Positions 34,572-44,503 of a stretch of 64,000 nucleotides of DNA are shown piece by piece. The stretch comes from Actinomadura livida. Lineage in GTDB: Bacteria > Actinomycetota > Actinomycetes > Streptosporangiales > Streptosporangiaceae. Location: contig NZ_BMRO01000004.1 of the NCBI RefSeq assembly GCF_014648675.1, positions 400,638 through 464,637 of the forward strand, in the 5' to 3' direction. Position numbers and translations under genes: made by a program. The notes beneath the pieces were generated by a model, which was given only the letters and a program-made list of their open reading frames with translations, had not been told where the DNA came from and did no database searches. Positions within the stretch are counted from its first letter, which is position 1, and the number at the start of each line of letters is the position of its first letter.

Positions 34572-35914
34572 GCGCCGTCGGAGACCGGGAAGGACACGTC
34601 GCCATCGTCGGCGGCGGCCTCGCCGGCATCACGGCGGCGCTCGCGCTGCAGGAGACGGGCGTGCGGACGACGATCTACGAGGCGCGCCCCCGGCTCGGCG
34701 GCGCCACGCACTCCTTCGAGCGCGACGGGCTCACCGTCGACAACGGGCAGCACATCTTCCTGAAGTGCTGCACGGCGTACCGGGGGCTGCTGGAGCGGCT
34801 GGACGCGCTGGAGCGGGTCGACGTCCAGGACCGCTTCGACGTCCGCGTCCTCACCCCGGACGGCGCGCACGGCCGGCTCCGCCGCGCCAAGGCGCCCGGC
34901 CCGCTGCACTTCATGCCCGCGCTCGCCCGCTACGCGCTGCTCCCGCCCGCCGACCGGCTGCGCGCCGTCCGCGCGTCGCTGGCGCTCCAGCGCCTCGACC
35001 CCGCCGACCCGTCCCTCGACGGGATCGCCATGGGCCGCTGGCTCGCCCGCCACGGGCAGCGGCCGGAAGCCCGGCGGGCGCTGTGGGAGCTGTTCGTGAC
35101 CGCCGCGCTCAACATCGGGCTGGACGACGCCGCGCTCGGCCCCGCCGCGATGGTCTGCCAGACGGCGCTGCTCGGCCGGTCCGACGCCGCGGACATCGGC
35201 GTCGCGTCCGTCCCGCTCGGCGACCTGCACGGCACGGTCGCGGCGGCGAAGATCGAGCGGGACGGCGGCCGGATCCACCTCGGCGCGAAGGCGACGGCGA
35301 TCGAGGCCGGGCCGAAGCTGGTGGTGAACGGCGCCCCGGTCACCGCGGACGCCGTCGTCGTCGCGGTGCCGCACCGGCAGGCGGCCGGGCTCGTCCCGGC
35401 GGAGGCGTGCCCGGACCGCGAGCGCTGGGCGGGCCTCGGCTCCAGCCCCATCGTCAACGTCCACGTCCTCTACGACCGGCCGGTAATGGACGTGCCGTTC
35501 GCCGCGGCGGTCGGCTCGCCCGTCCAGTGGGTGTTCGACCGGACCGCGGTGAGCGGCCTGACCGGCGGCCAGTACCTCGCGGTCTCGGTGTCGGCGGCCG
35601 ACGACCGGATCGACACGCCGACCGCGGAGCTGCGCCGGGTGTACCTCGCCGAGCTGGCACGGCTGTTCCCGGCCGCCCGCCGGGCGCGCGTCACCGACTT
35701 CTTCGTCACGCGGGAACGGCACGCCACGTTCCGGCAGGGCCCCGGCAGCGGCGAGCTGCGTCCCGCGTCCGCGACCCGGCTGCCGTGGCTGTTCCTCGCC
35801 GGCGCGTGGACCGACACGGGCTGGCCCGACACGATGGAGGGCGCCGTGCGCAGCGGCCTCACCGCCGCCCGCCTCGTCCGCCGGCACCTCCGCTCGACCG
35901 CGCAGAACCACTGA
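34568..35914 (+). CDS. hpnE: Squalene-associated FAD-dependent desaturase HpnE
   Basis: This 448-aa flavoprotein starts with the FAD-binding VAIVGGGLAGITAALALQ and YEARPRLGGATHSF, and ends with the flavin-contacting FLAGAWTDTGWPDTMEGAVRSG. HpnE reduces hydroxysqualene to squalene, which is the third step of the bacterial HpnC-HpnD-HpnE pathway. It is encoded between hpnD (ATGA overlap) and shc. Confidence 0.9.
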   Translation: MSAVGDREGHVAIVGGGLAGITAALALQETGVRTTIYEARPRLGGATHSFERDGLTVDNGQHIFLKCCTAYRGLLERLDALERVDVQDRFDVRVLTPDGAHGRLRRAKAPGPLHFMPALARYALLPPADRLRAVRASLALQRLDPADPSLDGIAMGRWLARHGQRPEARRALWELFVTAALNIGLDDAALGPAAMVCQTALLGRSDAADIGVASVPLGDLHGTVAAAKIERDGGRIHLGAKATAIEAGPKLVVNGAPVTADAVVVAVPHRQAAGLVPAEACPDRERWAGLGSSPIVNVHVLYDRPVMDVPFAAAVGSPVQWVFDRTAVSGLTGGQYLAVSVSAADDRIDTPTAELRRVYLAELARLFPAARRARVTDFFVTRERHATFRQGPGSGELRPASATRLPWLFLAGAWTDTGWPDTMEGAVRSGLTAARLVRRHLRSTAQNH

Positions 35915-35936
35915 CCGGGAGGGAAGGGAGCGCTCC

Positions 35937-37817
35937 ATGACCACGATCGAGGCGCCGGGACTCACCGGCGCGGCGGCGGCCGCCGTCGAGGCCGCCCGCG
36001 ACCACCTGCTCGGCCTGCAGTCGCCCGAGGGGTGGTGGAAGGCGGAGCTGGAGACCAACGTGACCATGGACGCCGAGGACCTGTTGCTCCGCCAGTTCCT
36101 CGGCATCCGCGCCGACGGCGAGACCCGCGAGGCGGCGCGCTGGATCAGGTCGCGGCAGCGCGACGACGGCACGTGGGCGAACTTCTTCGGCGGCCCGCCC
36201 GACCTGTCGACCACGATCGAGGCGTACGTCGCGCTGCGGCTGGCCGGCGACCCCGCCGGCGCCGCGCACATGCGGCGCGCCGCCGGCTGCGTGCGTGAGG
36301 CCGGCGGGATCGAGGCGAGCCGCGTGTTCACCCGCATCTGGCTCGCGCTGTTCGGGCAGTGGTCGTGGGACGACCTGCCCGTCATGCCGCCCGAGCTGAT
36401 GTTCCTGCCGAGCCGGGTGCCGCTGAACGTCTACGACTGGGCGTGCTGGGCGCGGCAGACGATTGTCCCGCTGACGGTCCTCGGGTCGCTGCGTCCCGTC
36501 CGGACGCTGCCGTTCGACCTGGCCGAGCTGCGGTCCGGGGTGCGTCCCGCTCAGGACGCGAAGGGCTGGGGACGAGTGTTCACCACGCTCGACCGCGCCC
36601 TGCACGTGTACGAGAAGCGCCCGGTCCGGCCGCTGCGCACCGCCGCGCTGCGCCGCGCCGCCGAGTGGATCATCGCCCGGCAGGAGGCCGACGGCTGCTG
36701 GGGCGGCATCCAGCCGCCGTGGGTGTACTCGCTGATGGCCCTGCACGAGCTGGGCTACGGCCTCGACCACCCGGTCGTCCGGCGCGGCCTCGCCGGGCTC
36801 GACCGGTTCACGATCAGGGACGAGAAGGGCCGCCGCCTGGAGGCGTGCCAGTCGCCGGTCTGGGACACGGTCCTGGCGATGAACGCCCTCTCCGACGCGG
36901 GGACGCCGCCGGGCGACCCGGCCCTGCTCCGGGCCGCGCGCTGGGTCGCCGCCGAGGAGGTCCGCGGCCCGGGGGACTGGCAGGTGCGCCGCCCGTCCCT
37001 CCCGCCGGGCGGCTGGGCCTTCGAGTTCGACAACGACGTCTACCCCGACACCGACGACACCGCCGAAGCGATCCTCGCCCTGCGCAGGTCCGGCCTCCCG
37101 GGCGCGGCGGAGCCGATCGGCCGGGCCGTCCGCTGGCTGGCGGGCATGGCCTCGCGCGACGGCGGCTTCGGCGCCTTCGACGCCGACAACACCCGCGAGC
37201 TGTGCACGAGGCTGCCCTTCTGCGACTTCGGCGCGGTCATCGACCCGCCGTCCGCGGACGTCACCGCCCATGTCGTCGAGGCCCTCGCCAAGGAGGGGCA
37301 CGCGCGGACGACCGTGGTCAAGCGGGCCGTGGTGTGGCTGCTGAAGGCGCAGGAGGCCGACGGCTCCTGGTTCGGGCGCTGGGGGGCCAACCACGTCTAC
37401 GGGACCGGGAGCGTGGTGCCCGCGCTCATCGCCGCCGGCGTCCGCCCGGACAAGCCCGCGATCCGCCGGGCCGTGGGCTGGCTGGAGGAGCACCAGAACG
37501 ACGACGGCGGCTGGGGCGAGGACCTGCGCTCCTACGACGACCCGGCGTGGATCGGGCGGGGGGCGTCCACGCCGTCCCAGACCGCCTGGGCGCTGCTCGC
37601 GCTGCTCGCCGCCGGGGAGCGCTCCGCGGCCGTGGACGGCGGCGTCCGGTGGCTCGTCGACCACCAGCGCCCGGACGGGAACTGGGACGAGGAGCACTTC
37701 ACCGGCACCGGTTTCCCCGGCGACTTCTACATCAATTACCACCTCTACCGGCTCGTGTTCCCGATCAGCGCCCTGGGCCGTTACGTGGCAGCGTCGAACG
37801 AGGTTCGCGAATCATGA
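35937..37817 (+). CDS. shc: Squalene-hopene cyclase
   Basis: This 626-aa membrane-associated triterpene cyclase folds squalene to hopene and hopanol. The catalytic acid motif DTDD is at 371-374 within VYPDTDDTAEA. Several QW repeats are visible, for example QEADGSWFGRW, QNDDGGWGED and QRPDGNWDEEHFTG. The length is normal for bacterial SHC. GGGAGGG precedes the ATG. Its stop overlaps the hpnH start. Confidence 0.93.
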   Translation: MTTIEAPGLTGAAAAAVEAARDHLLGLQSPEGWWKAELETNVTMDAEDLLLRQFLGIRADGETREAARWIRSRQRDDGTWANFFGGPPDLSTTIEAYVALRLAGDPAGAAHMRRAAGCVREAGGIEASRVFTRIWLALFGQWSWDDLPVMPPELMFLPSRVPLNVYDWACWARQTIVPLTVLGSLRPVRTLPFDLAELRSGVRPAQDAKGWGRVFTTLDRALHVYEKRPVRPLRTAALRRAAEWIIARQEADGCWGGIQPPWVYSLMALHELGYGLDHPVVRRGLAGLDRFTIRDEKGRRLEACQSPVWDTVLAMNALSDAGTPPGDPALLRAARWVAAEEVRGPGDWQVRRPSLPPGGWAFEFDNDVYPDTDDTAEAILALRRSGLPGAAEPIGRAVRWLAGMASRDGGFGAFDADNTRELCTRLPFCDFGAVIDPPSADVTAHVVEALAKEGHARTTVVKRAVVWLLKAQEADGSWFGRWGANHVYGTGSVVPALIAAGVRPDKPAIRRAVGWLEEHQNDDGGWGEDLRSYDDPAWIGRGASTPSQTAWALLALLAAGERSAAVDGGVRWLVDHQRPDGNWDEEHFTGTGFPGDFYINYHLYRLVFPISALGRYVAASNEVRES

Positions 37818-38818
37818 GCATTCCGTTGCGCCAGAGCGTCCGTGTCGGCACCCACATCCTCCGCAACAAGCTGCGGGGAAGGGACAAGTTCCCCCTGCTG
37901 CTCGAACTGGAGCCGCTCTTCGCCTGCAACCTCGCCTGCGCGGGCTGCGGCAAGATCCAGCACCCCGCCGACGTGCTGAAGCGGCGCATGCCCGTCGAGC
38001 AGGCCGTCGCCGCCGTCGAGGAGTGCGGCGCGCCCATGGTGTCCATCGCGGGCGGCGAGCCGCTCATGCACCCGCAGATCGACCGGATCGTGGCGGAGCT
38101 CGTCCGGCGCAGGAAGTTCGTCTTCCTGTGCACGAACGCCCTGCTCATCCCGAAGAAGATCGACAGGTTCGAGCCGTCGCCCTACTTCGCCTGGGCCGTG
38201 CACATCGACGGCCTGCGGGAACGCCACGACGAATCCGTCTGCAAGGAGGGCGTCTTCGACGAGGCCGTGGCCGCCGTCCGGGAATGCCGGCGCCGCGGCT
38301 TCCGCGTCACGACCAACACGACGTTCTTCAACACCGACACCCCGCAGACGGTCATCGAGGTCCTCGACTACCTCAACGACGACCTCGAGGTGGACGAGAT
38401 GATGATCTCGCCGGGCTACGCCTACGACAAGGCGCCCGACCAGGAGCACTTCCTGGGCGTCCAGGAAACGCGGGAACTGTTCCGCAAGGCGTTCGCCGGC
38501 GGCAACCGGAAACGGTGGCGGCTCAACCATTCGCCCCTTTTCCTCGACTTCCTGGAGGGCAAGGTCGACTTCCCGTGCACGGCCTGGGCCATCCCGTCGT
38601 ACTCGCTGTTCGGATGGCAGCGTCCCTGCTACCTGATGTCGGACGGCTACGCCCAGACCTACCGGGAACTCCTCGACGGGACCGACTGGGAGTCCTACGG
38701 CAGGGGCCGCGACCCCCGCTGCGCCAACTGCATGGCCCACTGCGGCTACGAGCCCACGGCGGTCTTCGGCACGGTCGGCTCCCTGAAGGAGTCGCTGAGG
38801 GCGCTCCGCAGCACGTAG
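37814..38818 (+). CDS. hpnH: Adenosyl-hopene transferase HpnH (radical SAM)
   Basis: This 334-aa radical SAM enzyme has the cluster motif CNLACAGC (Cys38, Cys42, Cys45) and the SAM-binding SIAGGEPLMHP. A C-terminal SPASM-like cysteine set includes CANCMAHCGYEP. HpnH adds the 5'-deoxyadenosyl group to hopene, the first step toward extended C35 hopanoids. Overlap with shc (ATGA) shows coupling. The later enzymes (hpnG, hpnO) and ispH are not in this window. Confidence 0.92.
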   Translation: MSIPLRQSVRVGTHILRNKLRGRDKFPLLLELEPLFACNLACAGCGKIQHPADVLKRRMPVEQAVAAVEECGAPMVSIAGGEPLMHPQIDRIVAELVRRRKFVFLCTNALLIPKKIDRFEPSPYFAWAVHIDGLRERHDESVCKEGVFDEAVAAVRECRRRGFRVTTNTTFFNTDTPQTVIEVLDYLNDDLEVDEMMISPGYAYDKAPDQEHFLGVQETRELFRKAFAGGNRKRWRLNHSPLFLDFLEGKVDFPCTAWAIPSYSLFGWQRPCYLMSDGYAQTYRELLDGTDWESYGRGRDPRCANCMAHCGYEPTAVFGTVGSLKESLRALRST

Positions 38819-38917
38819 CCGGCCGGAAGCCGAAGCCGTCGCGGCGTTCTGCGGCTTTTCCGGCGCGTCCGCAATACCATGATCCCGTAACCGGACCATG
38901 AACTGGACAGGGTGACC

Positions 38918-39730
38918 ATGGCGGACGAAACGCCGGAATGGCCTCCGGCCGAGCTCGACTTCGACAAGCCCACCATCGCCCGCGCCTACGACGCGCTGCT
39001 CGGGGGCAAGGACAACTTCGCCGTGGACCGCGCCCTGGCCGACCAGACGGCCGAGCTGATCCCGGGGCTGCGGGAGTCGGCGATCGAGAACCGCAAGGTC
39101 CTGGTCAGGGGCGTCCGGTACCTGGCGCGGGAAGCCGGGATGGACCAGTTCCTCGACCTCGGCAGCGGGCTGCCCACCGTCGAGAACACCCACGAGGTCG
39201 CGCAGCGCGAGAACCCCGGGGCCCGCGTCGTCTACGTCGACATCGACCCCCTGGTGTCGGTGCACGGGCGCGCCCTGCTCGCGAACAACGACGTCACCAA
39301 GGTGATGACCGCCGACGTCCGCGACCCGGGGGCCGTCCTGTCCGCGCCCGGGGTGAAGGGGTTCCTCGACTTCTCCCGCCCGGCCGTGATCATGCTGGTC
39401 GGGATGCTGCACTACCTCTCCCCGGACGTGGTCGACGACGTCGTCAGCGCCTACCGCGACGTCCTCGTCCCCGGGAGCCACCTGTTCATCACGTCCCTGG
39501 TCGACACCGGCCTCCCGCAGCAGCAGGAACTCGCCCGCATCACCCGCGAGAACCTCGAAGAGGGCTGGGCCCGCACGCCCGAGGAGATCGAGGCCCAGTT
39601 CGCCGGCTTCGAGCTGATCGAGCCCGGCGTGACCTATACGGCCCTGTGGCGTCCCGACGGCCCGGTCGACCCCGGCGACCTCGCCCCCGGCGAGCAGCTC
39701 GGGATGGCGGGCATCGCCGTCAAGCTCTGA
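38918..39730 (+). CDS. DUF574-type SAM-dependent methyltransferase
   Basis: This 270-aa protein is of the same family as the gene at 30682. It starts FDKPTIARAYDALLGGKDNFAVDR, has the SAM site QFLDLGSGLPTVENTHEVAQ and VVYVDIDPLVSVHGRALL, and ends with a C-terminal YTALWRPDG. The acceptor is unknown. ATG 38918 is preferred; GTG 38912 is in frame. A terminator follows. Confidence 0.85.
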   Translation: MADETPEWPPAELDFDKPTIARAYDALLGGKDNFAVDRALADQTAELIPGLRESAIENRKVLVRGVRYLAREAGMDQFLDLGSGLPTVENTHEVAQRENPGARVVYVDIDPLVSVHGRALLANNDVTKVMTADVRDPGAVLSAPGVKGFLDFSRPAVIMLVGMLHYLSPDVVDDVVSAYRDVLVPGSHLFITSLVDTGLPQQQELARITRENLEEGWARTPEEIEAQFAGFELIEPGVTYTALWRPDGPVDPGDLAPGEQLGMAGIAVKL

Positions 39731-39746
39731 CGCGGGGCACGCGGTC

Positions 39747-39783
39747 CCCGTCCTCGACGTCCCCCGAGGTCGGGCGGGTTTTT
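39747..39783 (+). terminator. Rho-independent terminator
   Basis: CCCG-T-CCTCG - 8 bases - CGAGG-T-CGGG forms a stem of nine pairs with one T-T mismatch, and is followed by CGGGTTTTT. It lies 17 bases beyond the methyltransferase stop. Confidence 0.75.
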
Positions 39784-39838
39784 CCTGCTCTGGTGGGGAA
39801 AGGCGGGAAAAAGCGTGAACAGTCGTGAGGGGGACGAC

Positions 39839-40240
39839 ATGCAGCACGATCATCTGATCGGTCAGGTCCAGGCACGCGCCCACCTGCGCAGCCGGGGGGA
39901 AGCCGAGACCGCCTGCCGCGCCACACTCGAAACGCTCGGCGAGCGGCTGCCCGAGGGCCTCGCGGACAACCTCGCCGCGCAGCTGCCGCGCGAGATCGGC
40001 GAGCACCTGCGGCGCACCGAGGTGTTCGGCGGCGCCGGGACGGGCGAGCGCTTCGACCGGCACGACTTCATCGAGCGCGTCGCGGCCCGCTCCGGTGCGG
40101 ACGACCCCCGGGCCGCCTACATGGCGAGGGTCGTCCTGGAAGTGGTGGGGGAGGCCACCCAGGGCGGCATGATGAACAAGGTCAAGGACGCCCTCCCCGA
40201 CGACATCCGGCAACTGGTGAGCGCGGGCAGCACCGGCTGA
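39839..40240 (+). CDS. DUF2267 protein
   Basis: This 133-aa soluble helical protein has the DUF2267 pattern: an N-terminal AETACRATLETLGERLPEGLADNLAAQLP block, then FDRHDFIERVAARSG and a C-terminal LPDDIRQLVSAG. Family members are common in actinomycetes and of unknown function. GAGGGGG lies 6 bases before the ATG. Confidence 0.8.
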   Translation: MQHDHLIGQVQARAHLRSRGEAETACRATLETLGERLPEGLADNLAAQLPREIGEHLRRTEVFGGAGTGERFDRHDFIERVAARSGADDPRAAYMARVVLEVVGEATQGGMMNKVKDALPDDIRQLVSAGSTG

Positions 40241-40251
40241 CGCGGGCCGGC

Positions 40252-40617
40252 CTACCGGCTCATGTCCACGACGCAGAAGGCGTTGCCGTCCGGGTCGGCG
40301 AGGACGACGAAGTCCGAGTCCGGCGGGTACAGGTCCCAGTCGATCCTGCTCGCCCCGAGGCCGACCAGGCGCTCGATCTCGGCCTCCTGCTCCTCCGTGG
40401 TGTCCACCAGCAGGTCCAGATGGATGCGCGGGTGCCGCTCCGCGGGCGTCTCGCTGAGCATCAGGCCCAGCGCCGGGCCCGACCCGTCGGCGTGCTCCAG
40501 CGTCCGCCACCTCGGTGTGGCCGACTTCTCCCACACCACGAGGTCGAGCGCGGAGGTCCAGAAGGTGACCGCGCGGGGAATGTCGTCCACACCGATAACG
40601 GGAAATAGTCGTGGCAT
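40252..40617 (-). CDS. VOC-family (glyoxalase-like) protein
   Basis: This 121-aa protein has the paired VOC modules. The N-terminal half contains GVDDIPRAVTFWTSALDLVVW and the second half ends VVLADPDGNAFCVVD. It is possibly a drug-resistance or small dioxygenase fold protein. It is divergent from a methyltransferase, with 46 bases between the start codons. Confidence 0.8.
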   Translation of the reverse strand: MPRLFPVIGVDDIPRAVTFWTSALDLVVWEKSATPRWRTLEHADGSGPALGLMLSETPAERHPRIHLDLLVDTTEEQEAEIERLVGLGASRIDWDLYPPDSDFVVLADPDGNAFCVVDMSR

Positions 40618-40663
40618 GAGCCCAGTCTAGGTAGGGGCTCGCCGACCTATCGGGGTGAAAGAG

Positions 40664-41728
40664 ATGACGGCAGAACAGATCACCGAGCGCATGCTGGCGG
40701 ACGCGGTCTCGACGATGGAGATGATGAGCACCGCGCTGGGCGTCCGCTTGGGCCTGTACGAGGCACTCGCGGGCGGCCCCCTCGACGCCCGCGGCCTGGC
40801 CGACAAGACCGGAATCCACCCCCGCTACGCCCGGGAGTGGCTCGAACAGCAGGCCGCGAGCGGGTTGCTGACCGCGGCCGCCGACGAGGAAGACCCCTAC
40901 GCGCGGGCGTTCGCCCTGCCCGACGACGTGCGCGAGACGCTGCTCGACACCGACAGCGTCAACTACGCCGGGGTGCTCCCCGGACTCGTCGTCTCCCTCG
41001 CCGAGATCCTGCCGCAGGTGGCCGAGGCGTACGGGACCGGCGACGGCGTGCCGTACGCCGCGTACGGGCCGGGCACCCGGCACGGGATCGGCGGCATGAA
41101 CCGGCCCGGGTTCCGCGCCGGCATCGCCGACTGGGTCGCGGCGCTGCCGGACATCGAGGCCCGGCTGTCCAGCGGCCCGGCCAGGGTGCTCGACCTCGGC
41201 TGCGGCACCGGCTGGTCCTCGATCGCGCTGGCCGAGGCGTTCCCGGCCGCCGGCGTCCACGGCGTCGACATGGACGAGGCGTCGGTCGCGGAGGCGTCGG
41301 AGCACGCCGCCGACCACGGCCTGGCGGACCGGGTGACCTTCGCCTGCGCGGACGCGGCCGAACCCGGCGCCACCGGACCCTACGACCTCGTCTGCACGTT
41401 CGAGGCGCTGCACGACATGGCCGATCCGGTGGCGGTGCTCCGGTCGGCGCGGGAGTTCCTCGCCCCCGGCGGAGCGGTCCTGATCGGCGACGAGAAGGTC
41501 GCCGAGCGCTTCACCGCCCCCGGTGACCTGCTGGAACGGCTGAACTACGGGTTCAGCGTCCTGCACTGCCTGCCCGCCACGCGCGCCGAGGGCGCCGCGG
41601 TGGAGGCCGGCACCGTCCTGCGCCCCGGCACCGTGCGCTCCTACGCCGCCGCGGCGGGCTACGGCGGCTGCACCGAACTGCCCATCGACCACGACCTGTG
41701 GCGCTTCTACCGCCTCGACCCGTCCTGA
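40664..41728 (+). CDS. Class I SAM-dependent methyltransferase with N-terminal winged helix
   Basis: This protein of about 354 aa has an N-terminal winged-helix dimerisation part (LGVRLGLYEALAGGPLDARGLADKTGIHPRYAREWLEQQA), as in O-methyltransferases. The SAM motif is VLDLGCGTGWSSIALAEAFP, followed by GVDMDEASV and DLVCTFEALHDMADP. It may act on a small aromatic or a natural product. The start is ATG 40664 (GGGG 8 bases upstream) or GTG 40655. Confidence 0.82.
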   Translation: MTAEQITERMLADAVSTMEMMSTALGVRLGLYEALAGGPLDARGLADKTGIHPRYAREWLEQQAASGLLTAAADEEDPYARAFALPDDVRETLLDTDSVNYAGVLPGLVVSLAEILPQVAEAYGTGDGVPYAAYGPGTRHGIGGMNRPGFRAGIADWVAALPDIEARLSSGPARVLDLGCGTGWSSIALAEAFPAAGVHGVDMDEASVAEASEHAADHGLADRVTFACADAAEPGATGPYDLVCTFEALHDMADPVAVLRSAREFLAPGGAVLIGDEKVAERFTAPGDLLERLNYGFSVLHCLPATRAEGAAVEAGTVLRPGTVRSYAAAAGYGGCTELPIDHDLWRFYRLDPS

Positions 41729-41738
41729 TCCCCGTCGA

Positions 41739-42821
41739 TCACCCGAGGTCGAGCCGCAGGATCCGGTCGTCGCCGGGCCGGGGGTCGGTGCCTCCCCAGG
41801 TCGCCTCGTCGGTGTTGGACGTGGCGATCCAGAGGGAGCCGTCCGGGGCGCGCTCCACCGTGCGGATCCGCCCGTACTCGCCGACGAAGTGCTCGACGGG
41901 TTCCCCCGCGGCCTCGGGCCCGTCGACCGGAAGCTGCCAGAGCCGCTGCCCGCCCAGGGCGCCCATCCAGATGGACCCCTTCGCGTAGGCGATGCCCGAG
42001 GGGGACGCGTCGTCGGGATGCACGGTGAAGATCGGCCGCACACCGGTGCCGCCGTCCGTCCCCTCGGTCTCGGGCCAGCCGTAGTCGCGGCCCGGCCGCA
42101 GGACGTTCAGCTCGTCCCACGTCCGGTGACCGAGTTCGGACGCGTAGGCGGTGCCGTCCGGACCGAAGGCGATGCCCTGCACGTTGCGATGCCCTGAAGA
42201 GAAGATCGGAGAGCCCGGTGTGGGGTTGTCCTCAGGGATCGACCCGTCCGGCTTGATCCGCAGGATCTTGCCATTGAGCGACTCCTGATCGGCCGCGTTC
42301 TCGGGCTCGAACGCGTCCCCCGTCCCGATCCACAGGTTGCCCTCGGGCCCGAAGCGCAGCCGCCCGCCGTGGTGCCGGTCGGCCGTCTCGATCCCGTCCA
42401 GGACGACGCGCTCCTGCCGGAGCGACCGCAGATCCTCCGCGACGCGAAGCGCCACGACACGGTTGGTGGGCGGCCCGGAGACGTACGCGTAGACCGTCCG
42501 GTCCTCGGCGAACTCGGGCGAGGTCGCCAGCCCGAGCAGGCCGCCCTCGGCGCTGGCCACAACGCCGGGCACCTCCCCGACCAGCACCGGCTGCCCGCCG
42601 CCGGCCGGAATCCGGTGGATCTGCCCGGACGCGCGCCCGGAGACCAGGGCCGACCCGTCCGGCAGGAAGGCCAGCCCCCACGGCATGTCGAGCCCGATGA
42701 CGAGCTCGGTGACCCGCCCCGGCCCCGCCCGCCCAGGCGACTCCGGCTCGGCCGAGGCCGCACACCCGGCGAGCGCCGGACCGGCGACGAGCATCAGAGC
42801 GATGACGTACTTGCGGAACAT
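41739..42821 (-). CDS. PQQ-dependent sugar dehydrogenase-like lipoprotein
   Basis: This 360-aa exported protein has a lipoprotein signal ending in PALAGC (Cys19). It is a six-bladed propeller of the glucose/sorbosone dehydrogenase family: [63 protein letters not shown] with the catalytic His, and the [15 protein letters not shown] segment. It probably oxidises aldoses at the outer membrane face. It is divergent from a TetR regulator. Confidence 0.87.
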   Translation of the reverse strand: MFRKYVIALMLVAGPALAGCAASAEPESPGRAGPGRVTELVIGLDMPWGLAFLPDGSALVSGRASGQIHRIPAGGGQPVLVGEVPGVVASAEGGLLGLATSPEFAEDRTVYAYVSGPPTNRVVALRVAEDLRSLRQERVVLDGIETADRHHGGRLRFGPEGNLWIGTGDAFEPENAADQESLNGKILRIKPDGSIPEDNPTPGSPIFSSGHRNVQGIAFGPDGTAYASELGHRTWDELNVLRPGRDYGWPETEGTDGGTGVRPIFTVHPDDASPSGIAYAKGSIWMGALGGQRLWQLPVDGPEAAGEPVEHFVGEYGRIRTVERAPDGSLWIATSNTDEATWGGTDPRPGDDRILRLDLG

Positions 42822-42851
42822 AACGTGCCTCGTCTCCAGCGAGCTGTTAAT

Positions 42852-42921
42852 GCTGACAACGAAAACACGTTAACGACGCCAACGTCAACACCGCCAACAT
42901 GAACTTGTTATCGTTGGCAGC
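42852..42921. promoter_or_regulatory. Repeated half-sites between sugar dehydrogenase and TetR genes
   Basis: GCTGACAACGA (42852-42862) and TCGTTGGCAGC (42911-42921) are inverted near-copies flanking further AACG-containing half sites (CGTTAACG, GCCAACG). This is a likely binding region of the adjacent TetR regulator. Confidence 0.4.
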
Positions 42922-42940
42922 ATCAGCAGAGGCGGAGGCC

Positions 42941-43627
42941 ATGAAGCGGGACGCGACGCGAGAGCGCATCATCAAGGCGGCCTACGGGCTGCTCACCGAG
43001 GGCGGCCGCGAGGCACTGTCCACCCGCGCGATCTGCGCGGAGTCCGGTGTCCAGTCACCGGCCATCTACCGGATCTTCGGCGACAAGCAGGGCCTGCTGG
43101 ACGCCGTCGCCGACCACGGCTTCGAGTCCTACCTGGCGTCGAAGACGTCCCTCGGCGAAACGGACGACCCGGTCGACGACCTGCGCCGCGGCTGGGACCT
43201 GCACGTCGAGTTCGGAGTGGGCAACCCGTCCCTGTACTCCCTGATCTACGGCGACGCCCGCCCCGGCGTGGAAACCCCCGCCGCCCGCCGCGCCTCGGCC
43301 ATCCTGGCCCACAGCATCCGGCGCATCGCCGAAACCGGCCGCCTCCGCGTAAGCGAGGAACGCGCCGCCCTCCTCGTCCACTCCGCCGGCCGCGGCACGA
43401 CCTTCACCCTCATCTCACTCCCCGAGGACCAGCGCGACCCGGCCCTCTCCACCCTCGCCCGAGAAGCCGCCATCACAGCAGTAACGACCGACACCGGCCC
43501 GACCACCCCCGCCGACCCCACCCACCTGGCCATAGCCCTACGCGCCGCAACCCCCAGACTCACCACCCTGACCCCCGCCGAACAAACCCTCCTAACCGAA
43601 TGGCTAACCCGAATAGCCAACACCTGA
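42941..43627 (+). CDS. TetR-family repressor
   Basis: This 228-aa protein has the N-terminal helix-turn-helix ([47 protein letters not shown]). I chose ATG 42941 because GGCGGAGG lies just before it; an in-frame ATG at 42899 would add 14 residues. The last third becomes rich in threonine and uses more A/C-ending codons than its neighbours. It probably controls the divergent sugar dehydrogenase. The end overlaps the end of the convergent aadA-like pseudogene by 24 bases. Confidence 0.87.
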   Translation: MKRDATRERIIKAAYGLLTEGGREALSTRAICAESGVQSPAIYRIFGDKQGLLDAVADHGFESYLASKTSLGETDDPVDDLRRGWDLHVEFGVGNPSLYSLIYGDARPGVETPAARRASAILAHSIRRIAETGRLRVSEERAALLVHSAGRGTTFTLISLPEDQRDPALSTLAREAAITAVTTDTGPTTPADPTHLAIALRAATPRLTTLTPAEQTLLTEWLTRIANT

Positions 43628-44400
43628 CCCGCTAACCGCCTGAATCTGCCGACGGACGTAACCAACGTGCTCCCACACGGCGTCCTGAAGGTCGTCCCAG
43701 CGCTCGTCCTCCAGTCCCAGGTAAATCGACCGGGCACGGACCAACACAGCCCGGTGCTCTACGGGAAGCCGAGCAAGCGCCCACGATGCGGCCTCGTCCT
43801 TGGACCAGATCCGGCCAGTGACCAGCGTGCTCCAAATCCGGGCAAAGGTCAGCAAGACATTCCGCGTATCCGTCTCAACCTCCCCCAGCAGCCCCGGCAC
43901 CCCGTCGAGCAACGCAGCCCGAAGATCCTCACGCGGCACAGGCTCCAGAACCTCGCCCGCCGCCGGCCCGAACACCGAAGAACCACCCATCAAAACCATC
44001 GTGATCAACACCGCGAGATCAGGACACGACTCCGCCCCCGGCACCAGCCCACCCTCATACTCCGCCCGAAGCCACTCCCATACTGAAACTCACACTCCGC
44101 CGGATACCGCCAAGGCCGAACGGCCGACTGCACCACAACGCTAAGTTCAACCGGCCGCCCCGACCCACCCCCCAAGGGACCACCAGAAACCGCCAACAAC
44201 CTCCCCAATAGGGCCCGACGCTCCCCTCCAGTAAGCCGCCGACTAACCACAACCAACAAATCGATGTCGCTATGAACCCGCAACCCACCAAGCACAGCCG
44301 ACCCATGCCGATAACACCCCACGACACAAGATCCAACGACACCCCGCACAATCTGCACGACCTCACGAGTCAACTCTTCATCGCGCCGAAGCGTCCCCAT
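43604..44400 (-). pseudogene. Aminoglycoside adenylyltransferase (aadA-like), frameshifted
   Basis: The N-terminal part (start ATG 44400, AAAGG upstream) carries the nucleotidyltransferase motif RHGSAVLGGLRVHSDIDLLV and runs to CEFQYG. The remainder lies in another frame and continues the family naturally as EWLRAEYEGGLVPGAESC, then NVLLTFARIWSTLVTGRIWSKDEAASWAL of the AadA C-terminal domain. The junction near 44,073 has GGG where GGGG would restore one frame, so a single-base deletion or a sequencing error is the cause. If intact it would adenylylate streptomycin or spectinomycin. Confidence 0.75.
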
Positions 44401-44503
44401 CCAACAAACCTTTCGTGTAGCGCCCCGTACGCCATACGGAGAAGCGATCCCGCTGGCACGGCATGGACTATGCAAGACCAGACCGGTCGCTGGCTGGTTG
44501 CTG

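Noticed and set aside
37781..42043. A 1420-codon open frame on the minus strand
   Set aside because: It lies antisense across hpnH, a methyltransferase, the DUF2267 gene and others that have clear domains, and its translation is low-complexity Arg/Gly/Ala text typical of high-GC shadow frames.
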